DNA of 64,000 bases. It comes from Pseudomonas sp. GTDB taxonomy: Bacteria; Pseudomonadota; Gammaproteobacteria; Pseudomonadales; Pseudomonadaceae. The notes under the pieces are model-generated. The model saw only the letters and a program-made list of their open reading frames with translations. It was not told where the DNA came from and did not search any database. Positions 44,694 through 54,092 of the stretch are shown one piece after another. Location: positions 51,613 through 115,612 of the forward strand of contig NZ_JAGIBG010000010.1 of assembly GCF_017744435.1 (NCBI RefSeq). Reading direction: 5' to 3'. A program made the translations under genes and the position numbers. The stretch's first letter is position 1. Each line of letters starts with the position of its first letter.

Positions 44694-47560
44694 CGGCGCA
44701 CCTCGGCTTTTTCCGCAGTGCGGCGCTCCTGGAGCAGGCGCCGCTGTTCGTCACTGAAGTCCTGGTAGCGCTTCTGCCATTCCGACGGGTGGAACACCTT
44801 CACCACCTCCACCGCCGTGACCTTGTATTCCGGGCAGTTGGTGGCCCAGTCGGAGTTGTCGGTGGTGATCACATTGGCACCGGACTCGGGGAAGTGGAAG
44901 GTGGTGTACACCACCCCAGGGGCTACCCGCGCACTGACCTTGGCACGCAGCACGGTCTGCCCCGCACGGCTGCCGATACCCACCCAGTCGCCGTCGCGGA
45001 TGCCACGGCTTTCGGCGTCGCTGGGGTGGATCTCCAGCCGGTCGGCATCGTGCCAGGCGGTGTTGCCGGTGCGCCGGGTCTGGGCGCCGACGTTGTACTG
45101 GCTGAGGATGCGCCCGGTGGTCAGCAGCAGCGGGTAGCGGCTGTTGACCTTCTCGTCGGTCGGCACATAACCGGTCAGCATGAAGCGCCCCTTGCCGCGC
45201 ACGAACTGGTCGATGTGCATGGTCGGGGTGCCGTCGGGAGCGGCGTCGTTGCACGGCCATTGCAGGCTGCCGTGGCGGTCGATCTCGGCATAGCTGACGC
45301 GGTGGAAGCTCGGCGTCAGGCGGGCGATCTCGTCCATGATCTCGGACGGGTGGCGGTAGTTCATCGGGTAGCCCAGGGCATTGGCCAGGGCCACGGTAGC
45401 CTCCCAGTCGGCCTTGCCGGCCAGCGGCTCCATGACCTTGCGCACCCGCGAGATGCGCCGCTCGGCGTTGGTGAAGGTGCCGTCCTTCTCGAGGAACGAG
45501 CTGCCCGGCAGGAACACGTGGGCGAACTTGGCCGTCTCGTTGAGGAAGATGTCCTGCACCACCACGCACTCCATGGCGCGCAGGGCAGCGGTGACGTGCT
45601 GGGTGTTGGGGTCGCTCTGGGCGATGTCCTCGCCCTGGCAGTACAGCGCCTTGAAACTGCCATCCAGCGCCGCCTCGAACATGTTGGGGATGCGCAGGCC
45701 CGGGTCAGGCTGCAGGGTCACGCCCCAGGCCTGCTCGAACTCGGCGCGCACGCCTTCGTTGGAGATGTGCCGGTAGCCAGGCAGCTCGTGGGGGAACGAG
45801 CCCATGTCGCAGGAGCCCTGCACGTTGTTCTGCCCGCGCAGCGGGTTCACCCCGACCCCTTCGCGACCGATGTTGCCGGTGGCCATGGCCAGGTTGGCGA
45901 TACCCATCACCGCGGTACTGCCCTGGCTATGCTCGGTCACCCCCAGGCCATAGTAGATCGCCGCGTTGCCGCCGGTGGCGTACAGCCGGGCAGCGGCGCG
46001 GATCTGCTCGGCGGGCACACCGCAGACGGGCCCCAGGGCTTCCGGGGTGTTTTCCGGCAGGCTGACGAAGTCGCGCCAGCGGGCGAAGTCCTCGGTTTCG
46101 CAGCGGGCGTCGATGAAACGCTGGGCCAGCAGGCCCTCGCTGACGATCACGTGGGCCAGGGCGTTGAGCATGGCCACGTTGGTACCCGGGCGCAGCTGCA
46201 GGTGCAGTTCGGCACGGGCGTGGGGCGAGTCGACCAGGTCGATGCGCCGTGGGTCGATTACGATCAGCCGTGCGCCCTGGCGCAGGCGGCGCTTGAGCTG
46301 CGAGCCGAACACCGGGTGGGCGTCGGTGGGGTTGGCGCCGATCACCAGGATCACGTCGGCCTGCATCACCGAGTCGAAGCTCTGGGTGCCGGCCGACTCA
46401 CCGAGGGTCTGCTTCAGGCCATAGCCGGTCGGCGAATGGCACACCCGGGCGCAGGTGTCGACGTTGTTGTTGCCGAACGCCGTGCGCACCAGTTTTTGCA
46501 CCAGGTAGGCTTCTTCGTTGGTACAGCGGCTGGAGGTGATGCCGCCGATGGAGTCGCGCCCGTACTTGAGCTGGATGCGGCGGAACTCGCTGGCGGCGTA
46601 GGTGACCGCCTCATCCCAGCTGACTTCCTGCCACGGGTCTTCCAGGCGCTTGCGGATCATCGGCCTGGTGATGCGGTCGGGGTGGGTGGCATAGCCCCAG
46701 GCGAAGCGGCCCTTGACGCAGGCGTGGCCGTGGTTGGCGCCGCCGTTCTTGTCCGGGACCATGCGCACCAGTTGGTCGCCCTTCATCTCGGCGCGGAACG
46801 AGCAGCCAACGCCGCAGTAGGCACAGGTGGTGATCACCGCACGCTCGGGCTGGCCAAGCTGGACCAGGCTCTTTTCGGTGAGGGTCGCGGTCGGGCAGGC
46901 CTGCACGCAGGCGCCGCACGACACGCATTCGGAGGCCAGGAAGTTGTCGCCGCCGGCCGCTGCCACCCGCGACTCGAAACCACGCCCGGTGATGGTCAGG
47001 GCGAAGGTGCCCTGGATGTCTTCGCAGGCGCGCACGCAACGGCTGCAGACGATGCACTTGCTGGGTTCGTAGTCGAAATACGGGTTGGAGGTGTCCTTCT
47101 TCTCCGCCAGGTGGTTGGCGCCGTCATAGCCGTAGCGCACCTCGCGCAGGCCGACCTGGCCGGCAACGGTCTGCAGTTCGCAGTTGCCGTTGGCCGAACA
47201 GGTCAGGCAGTCCAGCGGGTGGTCGGAGATGTACAGCTCCATCACATTACGGCGCAGGTCGGCCAGGCGCGGGGTTTGCGTGCGCACGACCATGCCTTCG
47301 CTGACCGGTGTGGTGCACGAGGCCGGGTAGCCCCGCATGCCGTCGATTTCCACCATGCACATGCGGCACGAGCCGAAGGCTTCGAGGCTGTCGGTGGCGC
47401 ACAGCTTGGGGATGCTGGTGCCGAGCATGGCGGCGGCGCGCATCACCGAGGTGCCGGCCGGCACACTGATGCTGCGGCCATCAATGTTCAGGCTGACCTG
47501 TACGTCGCTGTCGCGGGCCGGCGTGCCCAGGTCAGTTTCAGGATCGAAGTAGTTGATCAC
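44690..47560 (-). CDS. fdsA: NAD-dependent formate dehydrogenase catalytic subunit FdsA
   Basis: FdsA oxidises formate to CO2 at a bis-MGD molybdenum centre and passes electrons to FdsB. The start is GTG at 47560, overlapping the fdsB stop; the ORF 40 codons longer runs inside fdsB. The 956-residue protein has an N-terminal 2Fe-2S domain (KLCATDSLEAFGSCRMC), a His/Cys cluster (HPLDCLTCSANGNC), two 4Fe-4S pairs (CIVCSRCVRAC, CVSCGACVQACP), a further cluster CAYCGVGC and the catalytic Cys374-His375 (RVCHSPTGYG). The active site is Cys, not selenocysteine. The usual fdsC/fdhD gene is absent: fdsA overlaps fdsD directly. Confidence 0.96.
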   Translation of the reverse strand: MINYFDPETDLGTPARDSDVQVSLNIDGRSISVPAGTSVMRAAAMLGTSIPKLCATDSLEAFGSCRMCMVEIDGMRGYPASCTTPVSEGMVVRTQTPRLADLRRNVMELYISDHPLDCLTCSANGNCELQTVAGQVGLREVRYGYDGANHLAEKKDTSNPYFDYEPSKCIVCSRCVRACEDIQGTFALTITGRGFESRVAAAGGDNFLASECVSCGACVQACPTATLTEKSLVQLGQPERAVITTCAYCGVGCSFRAEMKGDQLVRMVPDKNGGANHGHACVKGRFAWGYATHPDRITRPMIRKRLEDPWQEVSWDEAVTYAASEFRRIQLKYGRDSIGGITSSRCTNEEAYLVQKLVRTAFGNNNVDTCARVCHSPTGYGLKQTLGESAGTQSFDSVMQADVILVIGANPTDAHPVFGSQLKRRLRQGARLIVIDPRRIDLVDSPHARAELHLQLRPGTNVAMLNALAHVIVSEGLLAQRFIDARCETEDFARWRDFVSLPENTPEALGPVCGVPAEQIRAAARLYATGGNAAIYYGLGVTEHSQGSTAVMGIANLAMATGNIGREGVGVNPLRGQNNVQGSCDMGSFPHELPGYRHISNEGVRAEFEQAWGVTLQPDPGLRIPNMFEAALDGSFKALYCQGEDIAQSDPNTQHVTAALRAMECVVVQDIFLNETAKFAHVFLPGSSFLEKDGTFTNAERRISRVRKVMEPLAGKADWEATVALANALGYPMNYRHPSEIMDEIARLTPSFHRVSYAEIDRHGSLQWPCNDAAPDGTPTMHIDQFVRGKGRFMLTGYVPTDEKVNSRYPLLLTTGRILSQYNVGAQTRRTGNTAWHDADRLEIHPSDAESRGIRDGDWVGIGSRAGQTVLRAKVSARVAPGVVYTTFHFPESGANVITTDNSDWATNCPEYKVTAVEVVKVFHPSEWQKRYQDFSDEQRRLLQERRTAEKAEVRR

Positions 47561-49116
47561 TGTGCGGCCTCCGTGGTGGTCAGCCCGAAATCGGCGGGGA
47601 AGTACTTGAGGGCGCTGGCCACCGGGTAGGCGGTCATGCCGCCCATGGCGCACAGCGAGCCGTACTGCATGGTGTCGCACAGGTCGCGCAGCAGCAGGGC
47701 CTGGTCATGGCGCTCAGTGAAGTCACTGGTCGCGATCAGCCGGTCGACCACCTCCATGCCACGGGTCGAGCCGATCCGGCACGGGGTGCACTTGCCGCAG
47801 GATTCCTCGGCGCAGAACTGCAGGGCGAAGCGCGCCATGCTGGCCATGTTCAGGGTATCGTCAGCCACCACCACGCCGCCGTGGCCGAGCATCGCGCCCA
47901 TGGCGGCGAAGGCCTCGTAGTCCAGCGGGGTATCGAAGTGGCTGGGCGGTACCCAGGCGCCGAGCGGGCCGCCAACCTGCGCAGCCTTGAGCGGGCGGCC
48001 GCTGGCAGTGCCGCCGCCGTAGCCTTCCACCAGTTCCCGCAGGGTCAGGCCAAAGGCGCGTTCCACCAGGCCGCCATGGCGGATATTGCCGGCCAGCTGG
48101 AACGGCATGGTGCCCAGCGAGCGGCCCATGCCGAAATCGCGGTAGAACGCCGCGCCCTCGGCCAGAATGGTTGGCACCGAGGCCAGGGTGAGCACGTTGT
48201 GCACCAGCGTGGGCAGGCCAAACAGGCCTTCGAGCGCGGGCAACGGCGGCTTCGCGCGAACGATGCCGCGCTTGCCTTCGATGGATTCGAGCAGTGCGGT
48301 TTCCTCGCCGCAGATATAGGCACCGGCGCCCACCCGCACGTCCAGGTCGAAGGCCTGGCCGCTGCCGGCCACGCTGCTGCCGAGGTAACCGGCGTCGCGG
48401 GCGATGGCGAGCGCCTGGTTGAGCACGCGGATGGCGTCGGGGTATTCCGAACGCACATAGATGTAACCTTTGTCGGCCCCGACGGCGAGGCCGGCGATGA
48501 TCATGCCTTCGATCAGCAGAAACGGATCACCCTCCATCAGCATGCGGTCGGCGAAGGTGCCGGAGTCGCCTTCATCGGCGTTGCACACCACGTACTTCTG
48601 CTCTGCCTTGGCGTCGCGCACGGTGCGCCACTTGATGCCGGCCGGGAATGCCGCACCGCCACGTCCGCGCAGGCCGGAATCGAGCACGGTGGCGACCACC
48701 GCGGCGCCGTCCAGCGCCACGGCCGTCTCCAGGCCCTTGAAACCGCCGTGGGCGCGGTAGTCGTCCAGCGACAATGGGCGGGTGATGCCGGCGCGGGCGA
48801 ACAGCAGGCGCTGCTGGGATTTCAGGTAGGCGATTTCTTCGACCGGGCCCTGCGCCAGCGAATGGCCGCCGGGCTCACCGGCCAGGGCGTCAAGCAGCGA
48901 CGGCACGTCTGCCGGGGTGACCGGGCCGAAGCCCAGGCGCCCTTCGCTGCTCTCGCATTCCAGCAGCGGCTCCAGCCAGTACAGGCCACGCGAGCTGGTG
49001 CGTTGAACCTCGATGGGCAGCTGGCGGCGCTCGGCCTCGGCCTTGATCGCATCGGCGACCTGATCGGCGCCGACTGCACGGGCGACCGAGTCACAGGGGA
49101 TGAACAACTTCAGCAT
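47557..49116 (-). CDS. fdsB: Formate dehydrogenase beta subunit FdsB (diaphorase)
   Basis: FdsB carries FMN and an Fe-S cluster and reduces NAD+ with electrons from FdsA; it is related to NuoF. The start MLKLFIPCDS has a strong GGAGG site, giving 519 residues. An N-terminal thioredoxin-like part precedes the NADH/FMN-binding GLRGRGGAAFPAGIKW and the 4Fe-4S motif ESCGKCTPCRIGSTRG. It overlaps fdsG by seven bases and fdsA by four. Confidence 0.95.
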   Translation of the reverse strand: MLKLFIPCDSVARAVGADQVADAIKAEAERRQLPIEVQRTSSRGLYWLEPLLECESSEGRLGFGPVTPADVPSLLDALAGEPGGHSLAQGPVEEIAYLKSQQRLLFARAGITRPLSLDDYRAHGGFKGLETAVALDGAAVVATVLDSGLRGRGGAAFPAGIKWRTVRDAKAEQKYVVCNADEGDSGTFADRMLMEGDPFLLIEGMIIAGLAVGADKGYIYVRSEYPDAIRVLNQALAIARDAGYLGSSVAGSGQAFDLDVRVGAGAYICGEETALLESIEGKRGIVRAKPPLPALEGLFGLPTLVHNVLTLASVPTILAEGAAFYRDFGMGRSLGTMPFQLAGNIRHGGLVERAFGLTLRELVEGYGGGTASGRPLKAAQVGGPLGAWVPPSHFDTPLDYEAFAAMGAMLGHGGVVVADDTLNMASMARFALQFCAEESCGKCTPCRIGSTRGMEVVDRLIATSDFTERHDQALLLRDLCDTMQYGSLCAMGGMTAYPVASALKYFPADFGLTTTEAAQ

Positions 49117-49592
49117 GTTTCGTCCTCCAGACAACCGTTCACCAACGCCCGCAGGCTCTCGGGGGTGAGCCGCGCATGCACCTGGCCATCCAGCTCCAGC
49201 GCCGGCGAGCAGGCGCAGGCGCCCAGGCAGTACACCGGGCGCAGGCTGATGGCACCATCGGCGCTGGTGCCGTGGTCATCCAGCGCCAGCTGTTCGCGCA
49301 GTTGCGCGGCCAGGGCTTCACTGCCACGGCTCTGGCACGATTCGGCGCGGCACAGGCGCAGGATGTGGCGGGCAGGCGGCGTAGTGCGGAAGTCGTGATA
49401 GAAGCTGATCACCCCGCGCACCTCGGCGAGGCTGAGGTTGAGGGCATGGGCGATTTCAGGGACGGCAGCTTCGGGGATGAAACCGACAGCGTCCTGGAGG
49501 GCGTGAAGGATCGGCAACAGCGCGCCGGGGGTGTCCTTCTCGCGGATCAGGATGCTTTGGATTACCGGCAGGTGAAGCAGTTCATCAGGCAT
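49110..49592 (-). CDS. fdsG: Formate dehydrogenase gamma subunit FdsG
   Basis: FdsG is the NuoE-like 2Fe-2S subunit. The 160-residue product starts at MPDELLHLPV (the longer frame adds 30 residues) and has the four cluster cysteines C81, C86, C122 and C126 (CRAESC and CLGAC). It is the first gene of fdsGBAD. No LysR-type fds regulator is adjacent. The 256 bases upstream to the next gene must contain the promoter; no clear motif was recognised there. Confidence 0.95.
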   Translation of the reverse strand: MPDELLHLPVIQSILIREKDTPGALLPILHALQDAVGFIPEAAVPEIAHALNLSLAEVRGVISFYHDFRTTPPARHILRLCRAESCQSRGSEALAAQLREQLALDDHGTSADGAISLRPVYCLGACACSPALELDGQVHARLTPESLRALVNGCLEDETC

Positions 49593-49848
49593 ACAGCGGA
49601 CCTCGGCATCACGGACCCTGCCTGAATTGTTATGGAGGGCGGGTGTCCGGCGTGTTCTGCTGCGGCACACCGGCCACGTCACGGTGGCGTGGGCGCGGAG
49701 GCCTCCTTGCCGATGGCCGTGCGTCTGCGCGCACTGGACTCATGGGCATCCCACAAGCATGGCACTTGTGCTGCCGGAAGGTTGTGTGCGAGCGACCAGG
49801 CGCATCCTGAAACCGACCTGAGGATTCATGCGGGTGGTCCTGACCTCC

Positions 49849-51006
49849 TCAGCCGATCACCACATGGGGCAAGAACCGCGAACTGTCCTTGGTAATCAAC
49901 GAATCATCCTCACGGATGCCAATCCCCGAGGCCCTGCCTCCAATCACCCAGGACCCGATCAAGGTATAGCTGTCACCAAACTTAGGCAGCGGCGCAAACC
50001 CCTGCAGGATATATGGCGCATCATCGTATGGCCCGTCCTCGAAAACCCGCTCCCCCTCGGCGGTGCGGATCTCCACATTAGCCCCTTCCCGCGAGAAGTA
50101 CGGCTTGCGTACCCAGCCCTTGGGCACCGCTAACTGCGGGCTGTCGTCGACAAAGGCCGGCAACAGGTTCGGATGGCCTTCATGCCACTCCCAGAGCAAC
50201 GGCAGAATGCCTTTGTTGGAAATCAACGCCTTCCAGGGTGGTTCGACGAACTGCGTGTCGCACCCTGCAATCGCCTGGCCGAAATCCTCGTGGAAGATGT
50301 GCTCCCAGGCATGCAGCTTGAACAGCCGCTCAATTGCCCGCCCCTGCAGGTCGACGAAGCGGCCCTCACCATCCAGGCCTATGTCCTCCAGGTCGATATG
50401 CCGGGTGCGGATACCGGCATGCTCGGCCATCTTGCGCAAGAAGTCGGTGGTGCCGCGGTCCTCCAACGAACCGGAGATGGTGGAAAAATGGAACTCGCCA
50501 TGCCCCGGCATCGCTGCAAATGCCTGCACCAGGTCTTCGGCCAGGGTATTGAACTGGCTGGCCTCGGCGGGCAGAACGCCCCGCTGGATCTGTTCCTCCA
50601 GCCAGATCAGCTGGAAGGCCGCCGCTTCATACAACGAAGTGGGCGTGTCGTAGTTGGCTTCGATCAACTTCGCCGGGCCGTTGCCGTCATAACTGAAGTC
50701 GAAGCGCCCGTAGAGGTGCGCCTGCCCTTCCTGCCATGAGCGGCGCACCAGATCGAAGAAGGCTGGCGGGATCGCCAGACGCGCCATCAGTGCTTCGCTT
50801 TCGACGATGCGCCCTACCGCGTCCAGGCACATCGCATGCAGCTCTGCGGTCGGGGCGTGCAGGTCATGCACCACCTGGGCCTCGCTGAACTGGTAGTACC
50901 CACGTTCGTCCCAGTAACGTTCACCGCCGATCGTGTGAAAGGCAAAGCCCTCGCGCAGGGCTGTCGTGCGCCAGTCGGGACGCTCCGCCAGTTCGACCTT
51001 GCGCAT
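49849..51006 (-). CDS. Glutathionylspermidine synthase-like ATP-grasp ligase (YjfC/YgiC-like)
   Basis: The 385-residue protein belongs to the C-terminal synthetase group of glutathionylspermidine synthase: YGRFDFSYDGNGPAKLIEAN, DTPTSLYEAA, HAWEHIFHEDFG and the closing GIGIREDDSLITKDSSRF are family features of this ATP-grasp fold. The amidase half is absent, as in E. coli YgiC/YjfC, whose substrates are unknown. The start MRKVELAERP follows the lipoprotein gene by two bases. It is the last gene of a yjfK-L-M-C-like unit. Confidence 0.9.
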   Translation of the reverse strand: MRKVELAERPDWRTTALREGFAFHTIGGERYWDERGYYQFSEAQVVHDLHAPTAELHAMCLDAVGRIVESEALMARLAIPPAFFDLVRRSWQEGQAHLYGRFDFSYDGNGPAKLIEANYDTPTSLYEAAAFQLIWLEEQIQRGVLPAEASQFNTLAEDLVQAFAAMPGHGEFHFSTISGSLEDRGTTDFLRKMAEHAGIRTRHIDLEDIGLDGEGRFVDLQGRAIERLFKLHAWEHIFHEDFGQAIAGCDTQFVEPPWKALISNKGILPLLWEWHEGHPNLLPAFVDDSPQLAVPKGWVRKPYFSREGANVEIRTAEGERVFEDGPYDDAPYILQGFAPLPKFGDSYTLIGSWVIGGRASGIGIREDDSLITKDSSRFLPHVVIG

Positions 51007-51008
51007 GC

Positions 51009-51740
51009 CTATCCCCCGAAGTAACTGCCGGACCTGCCACCCCAACCGCTGCGCGCAGTGGCCTGGCCGCCAAAGCCACCGCGCGTGACCGAAGCCGAGG
51101 TCGCCGAACGCGATTCGTTGCGGCTCGAGCCGCCGTAGCTGCCGCCCCCTCCTCCGCCACTCGAAGAACTGCTGCTCTCTTCGTCCTGTTTCACGCGCTG
51201 AATACCACCCATGGCACCATAGCGCTGGCCAAGCAAGCCATGCCGCTGGCCTGCACCGTCGCGGTAGGCATACAACGGTTGCGCGCTGTAGTGACGGCCG
51301 GCGCTGTTGCCCATCTGCGCAAGCAGCATGCCGGCCACCGCGGCAGTGGCCACATGGCCATAGCCTCCGCCCTGGGCATAACCCGCGTCGAGCTGAGACT
51401 GCGTCACCTCAGCGCTGGTCTGCAGCTCGAAGCCACTCATGCGCGGCATGTAGCGGCCACCAACAGTGATCTGGCAACCGTCCGGGGTGAACTGCGCCTC
51501 GCACTCCGCCTTGGTGAAAAACGTCGGCGCATTGCGCTGGTAATCTGCCAGCGCCCGCTTGAAGGCATCGTTGCAGACGGGTTCCGGCACATTGTCGGCG
51601 ACACAGGCCGCAACGCTGTCGTAATTGCTTTGCTGGGTGACCGTGTACAGCTCTTCCTGCGGGCCGCAAGCGGTCAGCGCCAGCGGCAACGAGCCGGCCA
51701 GCACCAGCTTGACGGAGCTGCGTCGAATAGGGGGCTTCAT
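51009..51740 (-). CDS. DUF1190 lipoprotein (YjfM/YgiB-like)
   Basis: The 243-residue protein starts at MKPPIRRSSV and has a lipoprotein signal with Cys25 (LALTAC). The cysteine-containing core (VAACVADNVPEPVCNDAFKR, KAECEAQFTPDGCQI) is typical of DUF1190. The C-terminal third is low-complexity Ser/Gly/Arg, with runs of six Ser and six Gly. It pairs with the ATP-grasp gene, as ygiB-ygiC and yjfM-yjfC do in E. coli; its role is unknown. Confidence 0.9.
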   Translation of the reverse strand: MKPPIRRSSVKLVLAGSLPLALTACGPQEELYTVTQQSNYDSVAACVADNVPEPVCNDAFKRALADYQRNAPTFFTKAECEAQFTPDGCQITVGGRYMPRMSGFELQTSAEVTQSQLDAGYAQGGGYGHVATAAVAGMLLAQMGNSAGRHYSAQPLYAYRDGAGQRHGLLGQRYGAMGGIQRVKQDEESSSSSSGGGGGGSYGGSSRNESRSATSASVTRGGFGGQATARSGWGGRSGSYFGG

Positions 51741-51756
51741 GGGGGCTCCTTGCACT

Positions 51757-52182
51757 TCAGGCCGCCGGGGTCATACAGGCCGAGTTGAGAAAGCCCACGC
51801 TGATTGCCACGCTGGCGGCGTATATGGCCGCAGCCAGTTCACCGTTGGCGATGCGCCTGGACAGGTCGCGCAGTACCAGGCTGGTGAGGCCAAAAGCGAG
51901 CAGCTGCACCACTGCCGCGATCACCACCCAGGCGACGAAGTCGAGAATGCTCACGCTGTAGGCGATGATGTTGCTGGCCGGCAGCGAGAAACCGATCAAC
52001 GAGCCACCCAAGGCGATGGCGGCTGCCGGATTGTTTTCGCGGATCAGTGAAAACTCGCGGTGGGGCGTGAGGCGCGTGTAGATGAACTGGAACAGCCAGA
52101 ACAACAGCAGTGCCACACTGATATAGAGGATGAAACCGGTCACTGCCGAAGCATTGAGTGACAGGCGAAGCGCGTCGAGCAT
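51757..52182 (-). CDS. DUF350 membrane protein (YjfL-like)
   Basis: The 141-residue protein has four membrane helices in two DUF350 repeats (VALLLFWLFQFIYTRLTPHR, SILDFVAWVVIAAVVQLLAF). An acidic/arginine loop REFSLIRENNPAAAIALGG is characteristic of the family. It lies between the DUF2491 and DUF1190 genes with gaps of 12 and 16 bases, so all four genes form one operon. Confidence 0.9.
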   Translation of the reverse strand: MLDALRLSLNASAVTGFILYISVALLLFWLFQFIYTRLTPHREFSLIRENNPAAAIALGGSLIGFSLPASNIIAYSVSILDFVAWVVIAAVVQLLAFGLTSLVLRDLSRRIANGELAAAIYAASVAISVGFLNSACMTPAA

Positions 52183-52194
52183 GGTGAATCCTTG

Positions 52195-52794
52195 TCAGGT
52201 TACGTTGAAGTCCGTGGGGAACAGGGTGACGCCCAGCGAGGTGGTGAAGGTGAGCGCGCCGTGCTCATCTTCTTCGAGGGAAAACAGCAGGAATTCGCGA
52301 CGGTCGAGCAGGCCCGTGTCGCGAGCATAAAGCATCGACAGGTGCTGGATGCCATAGCGCGCTTGCGGGCTGACCACCTGCTCTTGGAACTGGACCAGCT
52401 CAGCCTGCCCTTGGGCCTGGCCCCATTGGCGCGAGTAGAGGCAGCCATCATGCGTGTAGATCGGCAGGCCGACCTTGGACAGGCAGCCGACCAGATACTG
52501 CCGGTGTGCGTCGTCGCGCACGGCGATGGCGCTGTGGTAGCCGAACAGCACGATATCGCCCGGCTGGCTGCCGTGCATCAGCACTTGCAGCCAGTAATCT
52601 TCGTTGTCCAGGTAGTAACGCAACAGACGTACCGACTGGCCAAGGTCGACCTCGCCGCAGGCCCACACCGTTTCCCGGCCGGGAAACTGGAGCTCCGAGT
52701 AACCGTCGAACAGCGGTTCGAGCGTTCGGGCAGGCGTGAAGATACTGCCCTTGCGCAGGCCGAAAGGTGGGTTGGCCCGATTGAAAAGCGACAT
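52195..52794 (-). CDS. DUF2491 protein (YjfK-like)
   Basis: The 199-residue soluble protein matches the YjfK/DUF2491 family (LRYYLDNEDYWLQVLMHG, CLYSRQWGQAQGQAELVQFQ). It is the first gene of a yjfK-L-M-C-like operon. In E. coli the set is preceded by yjfI and the PspA-like yjfJ, neither of which is present here. A membrane-stress role has been proposed for such clusters; the biochemistry is unsolved. Confidence 0.88.
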   Translation of the reverse strand: MSLFNRANPPFGLRKGSIFTPARTLEPLFDGYSELQFPGRETVWACGEVDLGQSVRLLRYYLDNEDYWLQVLMHGSQPGDIVLFGYHSAIAVRDDAHRQYLVGCLSKVGLPIYTHDGCLYSRQWGQAQGQAELVQFQEQVVSPQARYGIQHLSMLYARDTGLLDRREFLLFSLEEDEHGALTFTTSLGVTLFPTDFNVT

Positions 52795-52955
52795 CGACTA
52801 CTCCCTGGGGTCGCGGCGTTCCTTGCTGGGGGCGACACCTTAACGGGTTTCACCACCAGGGCCAACACTGATGGTATGAGCATTCTTGTCGCTGGAAATG
52901 TGATGTTACTACCTCATCGCCGGCTTGCCGGCGATCCCCCCGAGTATTGCGCAGC

Positions 52956-54050
52956 TCAAGCGACAGCCTGCACCTCTGCCTTCTCTGCCTCCAGCGCCCT
53001 CACCAATGGCAATACCTGCTCACCGAAGTACGCCACCTCCTCCTGGAAATGCAGGAAACCGGACAGAATCAAGTCCACACCCACTGCCTTCAACGCCACG
53101 ATGCGCTCGGCAATCTGCCGCGGCGTGCCAATCAGATTGGTCTTGAAACCGTCGTTGTACTGCACCAGGTCCTCGAAGCTGGACGTGGCCCAGTTGCCCT
53201 CGCCTTCCGGGCTGGCGGCGCCGGCATGCTTCACTTCATGGCCGAAAGCCTTCACCGCCTCGGGGTTGGCCTTGTCGATGATCTCCTGCAACACCGCCCG
53301 CGCCTGTTCCTCGGTATCGCGCGCGATAATGAAGGCATTCACCCCGATCTTCACCGAATGCCCGTTGGCGGCAGCCTTGGCGCGGATGTCATCGACCTGC
53401 GCCTTGATCCCTTCGACCGTATTGCCGTTGGTGAAGTACCAGTCCGAGACCCGCGCCGCCATGTCCCGCGCTGCCCGCGAACTGCCGCCCTGGAAGATTT
53501 CCGGGTGCGGCTGCTGCAACGGCTTGGGCTTGAGGTTGTAGTTGCGAAAGCGATAGAAGTCGCCGTTGAAGGTGAAGTTGTCTTCGGTCCAGATGCCCTT
53601 GAGCGCCCGGATGAATTCCTCGGAACGGCGATAGCGTTCGTCATGGTCCAGCCACGGCTCGCCAATGGCGTGGAACTCGCCCTTGAACCAGCCCGACACG
53701 ACGTTGATGGCGACACGGCCGTTGGTGAACTGGTCGATGCTGGCCAGCTGCTTGGCCGCCAGCGCCGGGTTCCACGGGCCCGGCAGAATGGCGGCGATGA
53801 CCTTGAGTTTCTCGGTGGCCGCCAGCAACGCGTGGCTGATGGTGACCGATTCGTGCTGGTTGTCGGCGCCGTAGCCTGCGGTGAAGCGGATCTGTGACAG
53901 GGCGTAGTCGAAACCGGCGCGCTCGGCGATCTGCGCCAGCTTGCGGTTGTAGTTGATGTCCCAACTGGTGCGCTGCTCGATGGTGCTGACCACCAGGCCA
54001 CCACTGACGTTGGGGACCCAGTAGGCGAATTTGATCGGTTGCTGGCTCAT
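52956..54050 (-). CDS. sfnG: FMNH2-dependent dimethyl sulfone monooxygenase SfnG
   Basis: SfnG is a two-component flavin monooxygenase that converts dimethyl sulfone to methanesulfinate, allowing use of organosulfur compounds as a sulfur source. The 364-residue bacterial luciferase-like protein closely matches SfnG (FAYWVPNVSGGLVVSTIEQR, NVVSGWFKGEFHAIGEPWLD, EIFQGGSSRAARDMAARVSD). No flavin reductase is adjacent. A -24/-12 promoter lies just upstream, agreeing with sigma-54/SfnR control known in P. putida. Confidence 0.95.
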   Translation of the reverse strand: MSQQPIKFAYWVPNVSGGLVVSTIEQRTSWDINYNRKLAQIAERAGFDYALSQIRFTAGYGADNQHESVTISHALLAATEKLKVIAAILPGPWNPALAAKQLASIDQFTNGRVAINVVSGWFKGEFHAIGEPWLDHDERYRRSEEFIRALKGIWTEDNFTFNGDFYRFRNYNLKPKPLQQPHPEIFQGGSSRAARDMAARVSDWYFTNGNTVEGIKAQVDDIRAKAAANGHSVKIGVNAFIIARDTEEQARAVLQEIIDKANPEAVKAFGHEVKHAGAASPEGEGNWATSSFEDLVQYNDGFKTNLIGTPRQIAERIVALKAVGVDLILSGFLHFQEEVAYFGEQVLPLVRALEAEKAEVQAVA

Positions 54051-54092
54051 GCAGGTGCTCCTTGGCAGGACTTGAGAGTGTCCAGGGAGCGG

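Noticed and set aside
44789..47629. Plus-strand frame of 946 codons opposite fdsA
   Set aside because: It has no recognisable domain and consists of His/Gly/Val-rich shadow sequence. fdsA on the other strand has every expected cluster motif.
44690..47680. Selenocysteine-type formate dehydrogenase
   Set aside because: No in-frame TGA is read through; the catalytic residue is an ordinary Cys codon in RVCHSPTG.
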